Notes: generated by a model not told the origin, from the sequence alone. A DNA stretch of 64,000 nt from Sphingobacterium sp. UGAL515B_05 (GCF_033097525.1 NZ_CP109907.1:3596001-3660000); one strand, 5' to 3'; shown: positions 1 to 8,864, counted from the stretch's first letter. Numbers and translations: made by a program.

Positions 1-407
1 TAGACAGAAATTGGTGCATACAGGAATTTGAAATAAAAACAGAAATTGAAGGGCACAAAAATTTAATTATCGGGACAAACGCTGCAGGTTTATGGTCGAT
101 CAATGGAATTCCTAGACCGGAGTTCAATGAATTTCTCTTTATCGATATTTCGGTTACACCTTTTACAAATACATTGCCAATCAATAATCTGTTACTGGAT
201 ATAGGGCAATCAAAGTCTATTGATGTCATATACATCAACATTCTTGAAAATGAAATAAAGCCAGTCAAACAGCTTTATTGCAGAAAAAAGAAGGATGAAT
301 ATCTGTACGATAATCTTGATACCGTATTTTCCTCGTCGATCACAGTCGATCAGAAAGGCATTGTAAAGAGCTATCCCGGTCTATTTGAATTAGTTTTGGA
401 AGATTAG
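1..407 (+). CDS. Putative glycolipid-binding protein, 5'-truncated by window edge
   Basis: The frame is open from the first bases (codon start at 3) to the stop at 405-407 and encodes the last 134 or so residues of a protein whose complete paralogue lies at 16586-17137. The motif FTNTLPI and the ending YPGLFELVL match the putative glycolipid-binding family (PF06475, formerly DUF1089), a beta-rich family of unproven biochemical role. The two copies differ at only six bases that I count over 427 bp, giving E/G and C/S changes among others. The start lies outside the window. Family assignment is confident, function is not. Confidence 0.85.
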   Translation, partial: DRNWCIQEFEIKTEIEGHKNLIIGTNAAGLWSINGIPRPEFNEFLFIDISVTPFTNTLPINNLLLDIGQSKSIDVIYINILENEIKPVKQLYCRKKKDEYLYDNLDTVFSSSITVDQKGIVKSYPGLFELVLED

Positions 408-427
408 GGAAGATAAAACAATCCCTA
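1..427 (+). repeat. Direct repeat copy 1 (pairs with 16731-17157)
   Basis: These 427 bases recur in the same orientation at 16731-17157 with six mismatches that I count. The repeat covers the glycolipid-binding gene end and 20 bases past its stop, then the two loci diverge abruptly. The left limit is unknown because the window begins inside it. Recombination between the copies would remove about 16.7 kb. Confidence 0.95.
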
Positions 428-439
428 TTCATATGGGAT

Positions 440-805
440 TTAAGAGTCAAGTAATAGCTTCAGATCTTCAATCACTTTTGACCAATATGCTCTCGTCACT
501 TCACGTTGGCTTTCATTCTTTAATTTATCAACATGAAATGAAATTGTTGTTTTATCTTGATTTTTCGAAGGAATAAATCTGATCTGTAAATTGGCTTCTT
601 CTGTGAAATCTTTGTGCCTCCACTTTGTCCGGATATGGGAATATTTATTAAAAGTTGAAAAACCCTGGTCTACACCTTCAGACCAATAACTTAATCCCCT
701 GTCTGAAAAAAAGACATTCCACAGTGTTTCCAGGTTTGCTGGCAAAGTTTTTCTGATTCCGAACTGCCAACCTGCATCTTTTGTTAATCCTACGTTATTT
801 TTCAT
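440..805 (-). CDS. SRPBCC-domain protein (AHSA1-like)
   Basis: A 121-residue soluble protein with no signal peptide. The pattern of an N-terminal LPANLETLWNVFFS helix, a WRHKDF strand and a C-terminal amphipathic helix (YWSKVIEDLKLLL) fits the START/SRPBCC ligand-binding fold of the AHSA1 (Aha1 C-terminal-like) proteins. It is the third gene of a minus-strand set after a Crp/Fnr regulator and a cyclase-family hydrolase, 44 bases behind the latter, so co-transcription is likely. The ligand is unknown. The gene is missing from the duplicated copy near 17.15 kb. Confidence 0.7.
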   Translation of the reverse strand: MKNNVGLTKDAGWQFGIRKTLPANLETLWNVFFSDRGLSYWSEGVDQGFSTFNKYSHIRTKWRHKDFTEEANLQIRFIPSKNQDKTTISFHVDKLKNESQREVTRAYWSKVIEDLKLLLDS

Positions 806-849
806 GTAATTGTGTTTCTTGTTAAAGGTGATTTCGTATTTGAATTTAA

Positions 850-1743
850 TTATTTCTTTTCAATAGAAGCAAATGCCCTGACCGGAAAAGTCCCCACACC
901 TTTAAATTTTGGTGGAGCGGCTGTAAACGTAAAATTCTCAGCAGGTAATTTATTCAAATTGCAGAGATGTTCAACGATTAAAATCCCGGCACCCAATAGC
1001 ACCGTATGGACAGGTCTTGTTCTGCCATCCGTGTCATCTATATTATGGGAATCAATACCTACAAGTTTAACTTTACAGTCCCGGAGATACATTGCCGCCT
1101 GTTCGGTAAGAAACGGATGGTTTTGATAATATAGCTCCGTATTCCAATGTTTATCCCAGCCGGTCTGTATTAATACAGCCTTATTCCTGATTTCTCTATT
1201 TTTAAGATGAGCTTCTGTAATTTTCAGGGTTTCTGTAAATGGTATATGGATCATCACAGCATCCAGCTGCGCAAAATCTTTTAATACTGTTTGAGCTGTG
1301 TCTTTGCCATCCGCAAATCTATGAAATGGACAATCGATATAAGTTCCGGTGTTAGTGACCATCTCTATTTTTCCAATCTGAAAAGATGTATCGCTATCAT
1401 AGTTCTGTTTTGATTGTTCCCTGGAGAGATAGTCGCAAATAATCGGTGCGGGTAGCCCCTTGTAAGTAATCAGGCCATCCTCTATTGTATGACTTAAATC
1501 TATTAAGAAATCTTCCGCCACACTTTCATCAATTGGTTTACGTTTATGGGGCTCAATGAGGATTTCTTTGTTAAGGATATTAACTTTTCCTACCATGAGC
1601 AACTGCATATCTTCAACGATGTAGTCCGCCAGGGCACTGTCAATGATATCGTCTCCAGATATATCTAATCTGAAATCTTCCCCTTTGATACTACCGCCGT
1701 TCGTAAAGAATATCTCGAAGTCAAATTTTACTCTTTTTTCCAT
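850..1743 (-). CDS. Cyclase family protein (kynurenine formamidase-like fold)
   Basis: About 297 residues. DLSHTIEDG near residue 85 and the metal-site region NTGTYIDCPFH place it in the cyclase/KynB family (PF04199), metal-dependent amide or ester hydrolases. The usual HxGTHxDxPxH signature has Asn for the first His and Tyr for the second, a variant that may change metal binding or substrate. The N-terminal 75 residues precede the catalytic core and are not recognised. I prefer the ATG at 1743; a TTG four codons upstream (1755) is the alternative. It lies 38 bases behind the Crp/Fnr gene. A decayed fragment of this gene occurs at 17158-17285. Confidence 0.8.
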   Translation of the reverse strand: MEKRVKFDFEIFFTNGGSIKGEDFRLDISGDDIIDSALADYIVEDMQLLMVGKVNILNKEILIEPHKRKPIDESVAEDFLIDLSHTIEDGLITYKGLPAPIICDYLSREQSKQNYDSDTSFQIGKIEMVTNTGTYIDCPFHRFADGKDTAQTVLKDFAQLDAVMIHIPFTETLKITEAHLKNREIRNKAVLIQTGWDKHWNTELYYQNHPFLTEQAAMYLRDCKVKLVGIDSHNIDDTDGRTRPVHTVLLGAGILIVEHLCNLNKLPAENFTFTAAPPKFKGVGTFPVRAFASIEKK

Positions 1744-1781
1744 AAATGATTTCAATTTTACTATGACAAAAGTGTGGAAAT

Positions 1782-2396
1782 CTAAATATTGTTTACTTGA
1801 TTTAGATCAATTTGGTTGATTTTTTTACTCCTGATCCTACTGAGTGTTTCAGGACTCATCCCAAGGTATGAAGCAATATGGAAAAGCGGTATCCGATTAT
1901 CTGCATCAGGGAATTGTTTTAGAAAATAGTGATATCGTTCATTGGCATCCAAAAGCAGAAAGGAACTTTCCCTGCGGCATTTTTTGATATATTCATTGGC
2001 TAAAATATTATTCAATAAAATATTCCATTTGGTATCCTTCCGGAGCAATTTATCTATGAGATCCTTTGGTATGCTTATTAAATCACAATGTTCAATGCAT
2101 TGAAAATGCAAGTTCGTTTTTTCCTGGGTAAGAAAACTTGTAAACGCAGTAAAAAAATCATTTTCAAAAAAGAATTCGGTATTGATTTCTTTATAATCTT
2201 TCTGATAAAAACTTCTAACAGTTCCCTTTTCTAGGAAAAAAAGCCGATCGGCAACATGCAGCGGTCTGATCAGGTTATTTTCCTTTTCTGCGGAAAAAAT
2301 GCTGATACTATCCGTCAAGAGTAGAACCTCCTTATCATTCAAAGGGAACAACTGCCTAATAATTTTAATTAAATGATGTAATCGATTATCTTCCAA
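1782..2396 (-). CDS. Crp/Fnr family transcriptional regulator
   Basis: A 204-residue protein with an N-terminal cyclic-nucleotide-binding-like beta barrel (about 20-130, containing the FFLEKGTVRSFY strand pair) and a C-terminal winged helix whose recognition region reads LGMSPETLSRIR, as in Bacteroidota Crp-like regulators. No cysteine cluster for an iron-sulfur centre is seen. It is first in the minus-strand set leading to the cyclase and SRPBCC genes, so it probably controls them or itself. Effector unknown. It is divergent from the serine hydrolase gene at 2528. Confidence 0.85.
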   Translation of the reverse strand: MEDNRLHHLIKIIRQLFPLNDKEVLLLTDSISIFSAEKENNLIRPLHVADRLFFLEKGTVRSFYQKDYKEINTEFFFENDFFTAFTSFLTQEKTNLHFQCIEHCDLISIPKDLIDKLLRKDTKWNILLNNILANEYIKKCRRESSFLLLDANERYHYFLKQFPDADNRIPLFHIASYLGMSPETLSRIRSKKINQIDLNQVNNI

Positions 2397-2494
2397 ATTT
2401 TATATTTTAAAAATTCAATAATTGGTGCATATTCTTGACAATGTAGATAAAATCTTATTAATGAAAATAGTAAAGATTCTTCAATTGGATATAT

Positions 2495-2502
2495 TAAATT
2501 TG
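2495..2502 (+). promoter_or_regulatory. Bacteroidota -7 element (TAAATTTG)
   Basis: TAAATTTG matches the Bacteroidota -7 consensus TAnnTTTG exactly and lies 26 bases before the serine hydrolase ATG. No convincing -33 TTTG is visible upstream, so the call rests on one element. Confidence 0.45.
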
Positions 2503-2527
2503 TTAAACATACCCGAAATACACAAAA

Positions 2528-3970
2528 ATGAAAATTAAACCAAATTATAGATTTTACAGTCTCCTGGTTTTATTGCTGTTCTCGGTACGGTACTTACCTG
2601 CCCAGACTACTCGTGCCGATTACAATTATTTTATGGAGGAGTTTCAAAGACTTTTTAATGAAAAAAAATCAGACGTGATTTACGGGCAATCGTCCGCCAC
2701 TTATCAATCTAAAATTTCAAAAGAAAAGTTTTCGTTGGGAATGCGGAAGTTTGTGGCAAATGTGGGCATGATGCAATATTTTTCTCTTATTGATTCTACT
2801 AAAAACGGGTATAATTATACCATTCAATTTGAAAACTCCGAACAATTATTTTCTGTGCTGCTTGATAATGAGAAACAGGTTCTAAGGATGAATTTTAAGG
2901 AACTGCCATTTTTCATAGAAGATAAGAATTTCAAAGCAGAAAGTAATAATCCGTTAAAAGACTCCATAGATTTGCTGGTGGAAAAAATCGTCAGGCCTTA
3001 TATTCAAAAGGGTGCTGCCACAGGTATTATGTTAGCGGTAATTGATGGAAAGCGACAAAGAAAATATAGTTATGGAGCTATTGCTAAGACAAGTAAACAA
3101 CTTCCAGATGCTTCCAAAAGTATTTTTGAGATTGGGTCAGTTACAAAAATTTTCACCTCACTTTTATTGGCAAAAGAAGTCGTTGATGGCAATATGCAAT
3201 TAGAGGATCCGATCAGTAAATACCTGCCCGATTCCATTCCTCGTTTAGCATGGCATGGTCATCCCATCACACTTGTGCAATTATCAAATCATACCGCTGG
3301 ATTTCCTCGGCTCCCAGATAATATTTTTACGACTAATGCCGTTCCGGCAGATCCTTATAGTCATTATAAGGTTGATTCACTCTTTCATTTCCTTAAAAAT
3401 TATCATGTTTCGTCTCAGACCGGAGCCAGATTTTCTTATTCAAATTTAGGCGCTGGGGTTTTAGGTGTAGCATTAGAACGTCATAGTAACAAAAGTTTTG
3501 GACAATTGGTCATTGATAATATTTGTTTGCCCTTGGGAATGAAAAATACATCGCTAGGGGATACCGACGTGGTACAAGGATACGATGAAAAAGGAAGGCC
3601 AACGTCGTATTGGCACTTGGAATCTTTGGCGGGATCTGGTGCCATAAGATCTACATTGGACGACATGATTATTTTTATGAAGGCACAGTTAGGCTTCAAA
3701 AATAAACTGACAAAGGCTATTCATTTAACTCATCAGCTGACTTTTGCGGATAAAGATCAGGTGATGGCATTAGGGTGGCGTGTTAAAAAAGCTGGGAGTA
3801 AGGCGATATTTCATCATTCTGGAGGTACAGGTGGATTTAGGTCTTTTGTGGCATTTGATGATAAATCTCAAAAAGCAATTGTTATTCTGTCCAATGCTGC
3901 ATTGGATGTCACCGCTATCGGATTTTCGATATTTGAAAATCACCTAGACCAATCTCCCTTTGAAAGATAA
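2528..3970 (+). CDS. Serine hydrolase, beta-lactamase (class C-like) family
   Basis: A 480-residue secreted or lipid-facing protein with an N-terminal signal segment ending near PAQ at 24-26. Residues 30-135 resemble the small DUF3887-type domain often found before such hydrolases. The catalytic part has S204-V-T-K207 (SxxK nucleophile and base), Y304-S-N306 (YxN) and an H430-S-G-G motif in place of KTG, the set expected for class C beta-lactamase/esterase relatives (PF00144). Such proteins act as D-aminopeptidases, esterases or transpeptidase-like enzymes; resistance activity cannot be claimed. Divergent from the Crp/Fnr gene. Confidence 0.85.
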   Translation: MKIKPNYRFYSLLVLLLFSVRYLPAQTTRADYNYFMEEFQRLFNEKKSDVIYGQSSATYQSKISKEKFSLGMRKFVANVGMMQYFSLIDSTKNGYNYTIQFENSEQLFSVLLDNEKQVLRMNFKELPFFIEDKNFKAESNNPLKDSIDLLVEKIVRPYIQKGAATGIMLAVIDGKRQRKYSYGAIAKTSKQLPDASKSIFEIGSVTKIFTSLLLAKEVVDGNMQLEDPISKYLPDSIPRLAWHGHPITLVQLSNHTAGFPRLPDNIFTTNAVPADPYSHYKVDSLFHFLKNYHVSSQTGARFSYSNLGAGVLGVALERHSNKSFGQLVIDNICLPLGMKNTSLGDTDVVQGYDEKGRPTSYWHLESLAGSGAIRSTLDDMIIFMKAQLGFKNKLTKAIHLTHQLTFADKDQVMALGWRVKKAGSKAIFHHSGGTGGFRSFVAFDDKSQKAIVILSNAALDVTAIGFSIFENHLDQSPFER

Positions 3971-4121
3971 CGGCTTGCGCAATAATCAGAGACGCATTTT
4001 CAAATTTTTAAGAAGGCCTCGGTCTATGATTGAAACCTAGCGGCCATTGCTGCGTTGCCGGCACATTTATTTTTTCGAGTTTACACCAGTGTTTGAATAT
4101 GGACTTTGTCGTTACCTAGTT

Positions 4122-4583
4122 TTAGAAATCGGCAATAATGATCTTTTTCATGCCCATCATTTTTTTGAATGCGCCCGGTCTTTTGTTGAGTTCCGCCCAA
4201 TTTTCAGGGCAAACCTGCCAGCTTAATCCGAATTTGTCTTTCAGCCACCCGCAAACGCTCTCCTGTCCTCCATCCGATGTAAGTGCTTCCCAATAGTAGT
4301 CTATTTCAGTCTGATCTTTGCAGGGGATCATCAGCGAAATAGCCTCGTTAAATTTGAATATCGGTCCGGCATTGATCCCGATGAAACGCATTCCCAGAAT
4401 CTCAAACTCAACGGTAAGCACTTTCCCAGCGAAATCTTTCTGGAAATCAGCTAGGCCTTCGGCTTCCGAATTGGGGTAATACGTAATATTGATTATTTTT
4501 CCATTTTTGAAAACCGAAAGGTAGTATTCCGCGGCTTCCTGTGCATTACTGTCAAACCAAAGGTTTGGAATAATCTTTTGCAT
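4122..4583 (-). CDS. VOC family protein, PhnB-like
   Basis: A 153-residue protein starting QKIIPNLWFDSNAQEAAEYY and containing VCGWLKDKFGLSWQVCP, hallmarks of the PhnB/3-demethylubiquinone methyltransferase-like branch of the vicinal oxygen chelate superfamily (PF06983). One full VOC module is present. Members are often of unknown substrate; a metal-dependent role is only inferred. It converges on the serine hydrolase gene, with about 150 bases between them, and no operon partner is seen. Confidence 0.85.
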   Translation of the reverse strand: MQKIIPNLWFDSNAQEAAEYYLSVFKNGKIINITYYPNSEAEGLADFQKDFAGKVLTVEFEILGMRFIGINAGPIFKFNEAISLMIPCKDQTEIDYYWEALTSDGGQESVCGWLKDKFGLSWQVCPENWAELNKRPGAFKKMMGMKKIIIADF

Positions 4584-4680
4584 AGCTTTATATTTTTAAT
4601 TATTTTTTTCTTTATCAGTATAGACTACATTTGATAATCCGCTATTCCATTATATCTGGATTTTGATCATTTGCAGTCTT

Positions 4681-4699
4681 ACAAATCTAACAGATTTGT
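4681..4699. repeat. Perfect inverted repeat in the 4584-4976 gap
   Basis: ACAAATCT-AAC-AGATTTGT is an 8-bp perfect dyad with a 3-base loop. It sits about 98 bases upstream of the VOC gene start and 280 bases before the next plus-strand gene, so it is an operator candidate rather than a terminator. I see no gene in this 393-base gap. Confidence 0.4.
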
Positions 4700-4976
4700 T
4701 CTTCGATCGACTTGGCATAGGGTAAGAAATAGAACTGCATACCTAACGCATTGCATCGCGTTGATAGTCTGATAGGCAGGATAATTTTTCGAACAAGATA
4801 TTTTGAAAGCGGATTTTTCGCCCGGGATCCAACTGCGAGAAGTACCTCAAGTTTGATGGATAAAATAATAAAATTTATGGTGGTTTAACCAAAAGATATT
4901 TCCACTATATTAGCTGAAGGGGAGGTAGTATAATAAATTGGCTTGTCGGACCAATTTTAAATAGCAGTAGCTAAAT

Positions 4977-5624
4977 ATGAATAGACAAATTACACTAAAC
5001 AACTTAGAAGACAATGCGTTCTTTTGGTATACGTATATTAAATGGTTCAATGGGTACGATGACATCAACGAGATCAATATTGACGAAGCACTAGAAGTTA
5101 TCGGAATTGACAAAGAAAAATTAGCTGAATGGGAAGAACAATTTTTTTCGATAGATAAAAGTGGAGAATCTTTAAAATTTATCGGAGGAAATTTAGTGGA
5201 AGATATAACTTTCTTAATTGAATTTCAAGATCATGAAATTGTATTTTTTCTTAACGACATTTACTTTGGAAATTTGGGAGGACATTTTGAAGCATGGTTT
5301 CTAACTTGGGATGAACTTTTATCATTTCAGCAGTTTGAACATTTATTTCTGCTTATGTTACCAATGACAGCAATTGAACAACATCAAAGAGACAATGCGA
5401 AGCAGATTATACATGACCATTTAAAAACAATACCAAAGTTTGAACAAAATGCAGAATATATTTCTAGTTGTATATTAAACGGACTTTTAATTGACGAGCT
5501 CTTTTTTGAAATCGATGAAGTGGGTACCGTAAATAATCAAAATCATAGTGTTCGAAATATTCGAAAATATCCAAGATATCGAGAAAACGTAATTGAATTA
5601 AATAAAGTCTTGAAAAAATTGTGA
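4977..5624 (+). CDS. Unknown acidic protein, possible immunity protein
   Basis: 215 residues, soluble, no signal peptide, very rich in Asp/Glu. Blocks FLNDIYFGNLGGHFEAWFLTWDEL and VRNIRKYPRYRENVIELNKV look conserved but I do not recognise a named family. Size, acidity, cytosolic nature and the company of other small orphans recall SUKH/Imm-type immunity proteins of polymorphic toxin loci; this is inference. The stop overlaps the GTG start of the next gene by four bases (GTGA), so the two are translationally coupled. Confidence 0.6.
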   Translation: MNRQITLNNLEDNAFFWYTYIKWFNGYDDINEINIDEALEVIGIDKEKLAEWEEQFFSIDKSGESLKFIGGNLVEDITFLIEFQDHEIVFFLNDIYFGNLGGHFEAWFLTWDELLSFQQFEHLFLLMLPMTAIEQHQRDNAKQIIHDHLKTIPKFEQNAEYISSCILNGLLIDELFFEIDEVGTVNNQNHSVRNIRKYPRYRENVIELNKVLKKL

Positions 5625-5833
5625 GATTCAAAATTGCAACTCCTTTTTTCGTGCAGGAAATAGGCAAAGATGATTTATGTTGGATCAATTATGATGGTAA
5701 AAGAATTCAAGTTTCTAAAATTGACTGTTTTGGGCTTGAAAGATTGGCGACTTGGAATGCGATGTATGTAGCGAAACGTATCAGAGATCACTATGATGGA
5801 AAACCTAATTTGTATCTTTGGGATTGGAGTTAA
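5621..5833 (+). CDS. Small unknown protein coupled to the upstream gene
   Basis: 70 residues from a GTG start that overlaps the preceding stop codon (GTGA at 5621-5624). The overlap explains the non-ATG start: ribosomes terminating on the 215-residue gene can reinitiate here. The product is aromatic-rich, ends YLWDWS, and has no recognisable domain. The pair probably works together. Confidence 0.6.
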   Translation: MRFKIATPFFVQEIGKDDLCWINYDGKRIQVSKIDCFGLERLATWNAMYVAKRIRDHYDGKPNLYLWDWS

Positions 5834-5865
5834 GATAGGTTTCATTATCCTTTTTAATTAAGTAA

Positions 5866-6294
5866 ATGGCTAGCAAAATAATAAAGGGAAAGATTAGTTT
5901 AACACAAGCTGAATTATTTAAAAATAATATAACGCTAGATTTGGATGATGCTCATCTTGATCTACATAACGACTATGAGTGCATTAGATTGGTATACAAC
6001 CGAACATATAACGAATTTCGCCTTACTTTTAAACGTGTCACTCTAGAAACTGATGTTAACTATAATCAAGTTGATGTAGTGTTTATCGATGCTGTTATAG
6101 ATACTTGCCTATTTGTTTTTGACGAAGATGTTTCTGATAAATTTAGGACTATAGACTTGTTGTATCGAGGTCGGTTTGAAAATGGTGATAAGCTGGCTGA
6201 GTTTGATGGTTCAGGGAGATCGTTGTACTATATCAGTTTTTATAGCGGGTTAGAATTAAAAGTATTTGCAAAGGCATTAGAAGTTGAGTTATAG
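5866..6294 (+). CDS. Unknown 142-residue protein
   Basis: A soluble, beta-rich looking protein with several Asp/Glu-containing strands (LDLDDAHLDLH, FDEDVSDKF) and no family I recognise. It follows the 70-residue gene by 32 bases and is closed by a strong hairpin at 6316-6342, so genes 4977-6294 probably form one transcript. A role as a further immunity-like or partner protein is only an inference from context. Confidence 0.6.
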   Translation: MASKIIKGKISLTQAELFKNNITLDLDDAHLDLHNDYECIRLVYNRTYNEFRLTFKRVTLETDVNYNQVDVVFIDAVIDTCLFVFDEDVSDKFRTIDLLYRGRFENGDKLAEFDGSGRSLYYISFYSGLELKVFAKALEVEL

Positions 6295-6315
6295 AATAGC
6301 TTTTCTAAAACAATA

Positions 6316-6342
6316 AAGCGCCCTAATTAAACTAGGGCGCTT
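6316..6342 (+). terminator. Intrinsic terminator hairpin
   Basis: AAGCGCCCTA / TAGGGCGCTT form a perfect 10-bp stem (6316-6325 with 6333-6342) around a 7-base loop, 21 bases after the stop at 6294. The T tract after it is weak, as is common in this phylum. Confidence 0.75.
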
Positions 6343-6542
6343 GGTTGAATTTATTTAAATGATAAACAAAACGACTTTAGTAATAATATGGATATTATTC
6401 ATATTTGGGAGCTATTCATTTGCGTAGTTTTCACTATCATTTAACATTTCATCAAAAATATCTAAATCTGCTTCGAAACCGTATGGTCTCAATGTCCGAA
6501 ATATCTATTTCGTCATTGTCTACCTTTTTGCTCCATCGTCAA

Positions 6543-6896
6543 CTAACTGAGCTGTTCATTCCATTGAGGTATACCGATAAACATATCATTTACAAATTTT
6601 TCTGTATACCGCTGCATTCCAGTTTCCTCTTTATCAAAGTAGGTTTTTATTTTTGAGCATACTTTAGGATTGTAGCATAAACTGACACGGAAGTTTTCGA
6701 TCCATTCGGCCCGTATAACAGTGGTTATTAATCTTTTTGTATCTCTGGACAAGCCGATTACGGTGATAGCTTGGCACATCCCAGCATACCAATCGATAAT
6801 ATACACTTTGGTGCCCGGGCTAAACTGTTTCGTGCCATAACGGGTTTGCAGTTTCCCTTGACCATAGCTAATTTCCTGTTTGATGTTAGCTACCAA
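6543..6896 (-). CDS. Unknown 117-residue protein
   Basis: A basic soluble protein. It starts with a strand-rich part containing FSPGTKVYIIDWYAG, as in small SH3-like beta barrels, and continues into a helical C-terminus. I recognise no family. It stands alone on the minus strand among gene fragments; homologues would be needed to confirm it is expressed. Confidence 0.55.
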   Translation of the reverse strand: MVANIKQEISYGQGKLQTRYGTKQFSPGTKVYIIDWYAGMCQAITVIGLSRDTKRLITTVIRAEWIENFRVSLCYNPKVCSKIKTYFDKEETGMQRYTEKFVNDMFIGIPQWNEQLS

Positions 6897-7010
6897 TGTT
6901 CATAATGGTATAGGTTCTAAATGATCCATCTCGATTCAGTTCTATTTTAATTAGTTTATTTCCATTGACAAAATCTATCCGATAGTTAAGAGGCGACAGT
7001 TATCTGTCGT

Positions 7011-7290
7011 TTAGTAATATTCATAATAATTGCTTTGAAAATATTGCGCCCTCCTGAGAGAGAAATTATCCGTAATGAGCTGATGTATGCTATCTATTAC
7101 TTTGTTAGGCCGTTTGATTTGACTTAATTTCCACTGAGGTTCAATCCCGTTATTATTCGCTGTATCATCAGCTACAAGTTGTCTTAGCCCCTGAATATAC
7201 AGCTGCTTTTGTTTATCGATAGCATATGTTTTTCGTAGCTCGTTCTCGTCTTTTGGCATTAGGTAAATAGCATATTCTATTTCCGCATAG
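7011..7290 (-). pseudogene. 5'-truncated copy of the gene at 29021-29740
   Basis: The last 82 codons (MPKD... to QSNYYEYY) match the C-terminus of the 239-residue protein at 29021-29740 with scattered substitutions, and the DNA match runs from about 6995 to 7286, including the sequence just after the stop. Upstream of about 7290 the match ends, so the signal peptide and N-terminal two-thirds are missing. An internal ATG at 7259 could still start an 82-residue peptide, but the likely state is a gene fragment. Confidence 0.75.
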
Positions 7291-7420
7291 TTTATAACCA
7301 GTGCTGAAATGCCGTCATCTTGGAGCTACATCCCAATATAGTAGGCCATCGCTCCGTATAAAAAGGAATAGAAAACAGTTATTAAATATCTTGTAAATTT
7401 CCATATTAGAAAAGGAATAA

Positions 7421-7612
7421 AAAGAGGATTGCAAGAGCGGGAATACTAACTATTTCTATCCAGATGAAGTTGTTTTTTATGTACAGGAAAAAATGGAAGA
7501 TAATATTTTTACAGTCAACCAAGTTTTTGTTTCAACGACATCATGGGCATCATTTTATGGTACAAAGACAAAATGTATCTTTGCGCAGATACACAAATCT
7601 TTTGGATTGTAA
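7421..7612 (+). pseudogene. Possible gene fragment without a start codon
   Basis: A 63-codon open stretch after a stop at 7418-7420 with protein-like composition (FYPDEVVFYVQEKMEDNIF, SWASFYGTKTKC) and a stop at 7610-7612. No start codon fits its N-terminus; an in-frame ATG exists only inside. It could be the C-terminus of a lost gene. The rest of 7290-7736 shows nothing I recognise. Confidence 0.3.
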
Positions 7613-7736
7613 ACTGATCACCGATTTTTCGGTAACTCCCGAATACCGCTTATATAACCTTTCTTTTTTCAGGCATTATTTCTAAAAACAATATGCTATT
7701 GGACGCTGTCCAATAAATGGAACATAAAAAAAGCAA

Positions 7737-8051
7737 ATGAATTTTGATATCATAAAGTGTGAAGACCTGCAGCAGGCTATACACATACCAAATACGACGG
7801 AAGACCATAAGGAAGAAACCTGGTTTGTGAAATTTGGTGAAGAAATAATAGGAGTTGGGCTTTTTTCAAAACACAGCGGGCGTTGTGTTTTGGCAATTGT
7901 TGGTGATGCTTATGATGATAAGAAAATAATTGGCGATATCAATTCACACGATAAAATTATTATTGAAGGATTGAGTATAGCTTTTGAAGGGTATTTAAGA
8001 TCCATTCTCGGTGATGTAGTGATTGGCGAAAAGAAAGTGGATGATAAGTAA
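7737..8051 (+). CDS. Unknown 104-residue protein
   Basis: A small acidic cytosolic protein with a central glycine-containing strand (EEIIGVGLFSKHSGR) and an Asp/Lys-rich tail. No family recognised. It is isolated between gene fragments and a MarR regulator. Its small acidic character fits the immunity-like neighbourhood, but there is no direct evidence. Confidence 0.5.
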   Translation: MNFDIIKCEDLQQAIHIPNTTEDHKEETWFVKFGEEIIGVGLFSKHSGRCVLAIVGDAYDDKKIIGDINSHDKIIIEGLSIAFEGYLRSILGDVVIGEKKVDDK

Positions 8052-8213
8052 CAATAATGATATATATAGAAACGCCTTCAAAATTTTAGGCTGTTTATAA
8101 GATCAAAGTGATCAATTTTAATAATCAGTCGTTCAAATAGAAACTGATACAAAAACCTTTTACTTTTTTTTTCGCAATAAAAATCTTTCATTTGTATAGC
8201 AGAGAAAGTTGTG

Positions 8214-8864
8214 ATGATAAGAAAAGATCTTTTGATCGAAATAGCTGAAGAGCTAGAGGATTACTGTACCAATGAATCGGTGAATGGTACGCTCACTGAT
8301 TTTTTAAAATACATGTATCTCAAAAATTCAATTGGGATGACCCAGACACGTAAAGTTGGGGGAGAGCATGCTATTGTCACAGAAAGAGATGTCCCGGCAG
8401 AAGATTTGGGTAAACTTCTTTTGATGATGAATCGTTATGCGAAACATTACATAAAGTTAGCATTCGAAGGAACCCATCTGCAGACTCCGGAAGATTTTAC
8501 CTTTCTAATGGTGTTGTTCTCTTATGATAAGCTACTTCAGACAGAACTGATTAGGAAAAATGCTGTCGAAAAAGCTTCTGGTACAGAAGTCATCCGTCGA
8601 TTAATGCGACTTGGTTTAATCGAAGAAGCACCCAAAGTCTCCGATAAAAGAGCCAAACCAATCTGTATTTCCAATGCTGGCCGTGCTGAACTGTTTAAGG
8701 TGCTGCCTAACATGAAAACGGTAGGTAATATCCTGATCGGCAACCTTTCAAACGAAGAACGCGATTTATTAATAATATTACTTGCTAAGCTCGATCACCA
8801 TCACCATACCCTGATTGATATGAAAGATGTGACCCATCTTGAACAATATCTCAAAAAGGATTGA
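8214..8864 (+). CDS. MarR-family transcriptional regulator
   Basis: About 216 residues. The central winged helix contains a recognition helix region near KASGTEVIRRLMRLGLI and the wing motif SDKRAKPICISNAGRAEL, the DxR pattern typical of MarR proteins. The N-terminal 85 residues and C-terminal HHHH helix are dimerisation regions. I prefer the ATG at 8214 over the GTG directly before it. It is followed after 231 bases by a TonB receptor gene, which it may control. Ligand unknown. Confidence 0.8.
   Translation: MIRKDLLIEIAEELEDYCTNESVNGTLTDFLKYMYLKNSIGMTQTRKVGGEHAIVTERDVPAEDLGKLLLMMNRYAKHYIKLAFEGTHLQTPEDFTFLMVLFSYDKLLQTELIRKNAVEKASGTEVIRRLMRLGLIEEAPKVSDKRAKPICISNAGRAELFKVLPNMKTVGNILIGNLSNEERDLLIILLAKLDHHHHTLIDMKDVTHLEQYLKKD

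Noticed and set aside
812..1126. Plus-strand open frame of 104 codons
   Set aside because: Antisense to the cyclase gene and without recognisable features.
7464..7685. 73-codon plus-strand open frame
   Set aside because: It overlaps a more protein-like frame (7421-7612) and its product is a basic, aromatic-rich string without features.
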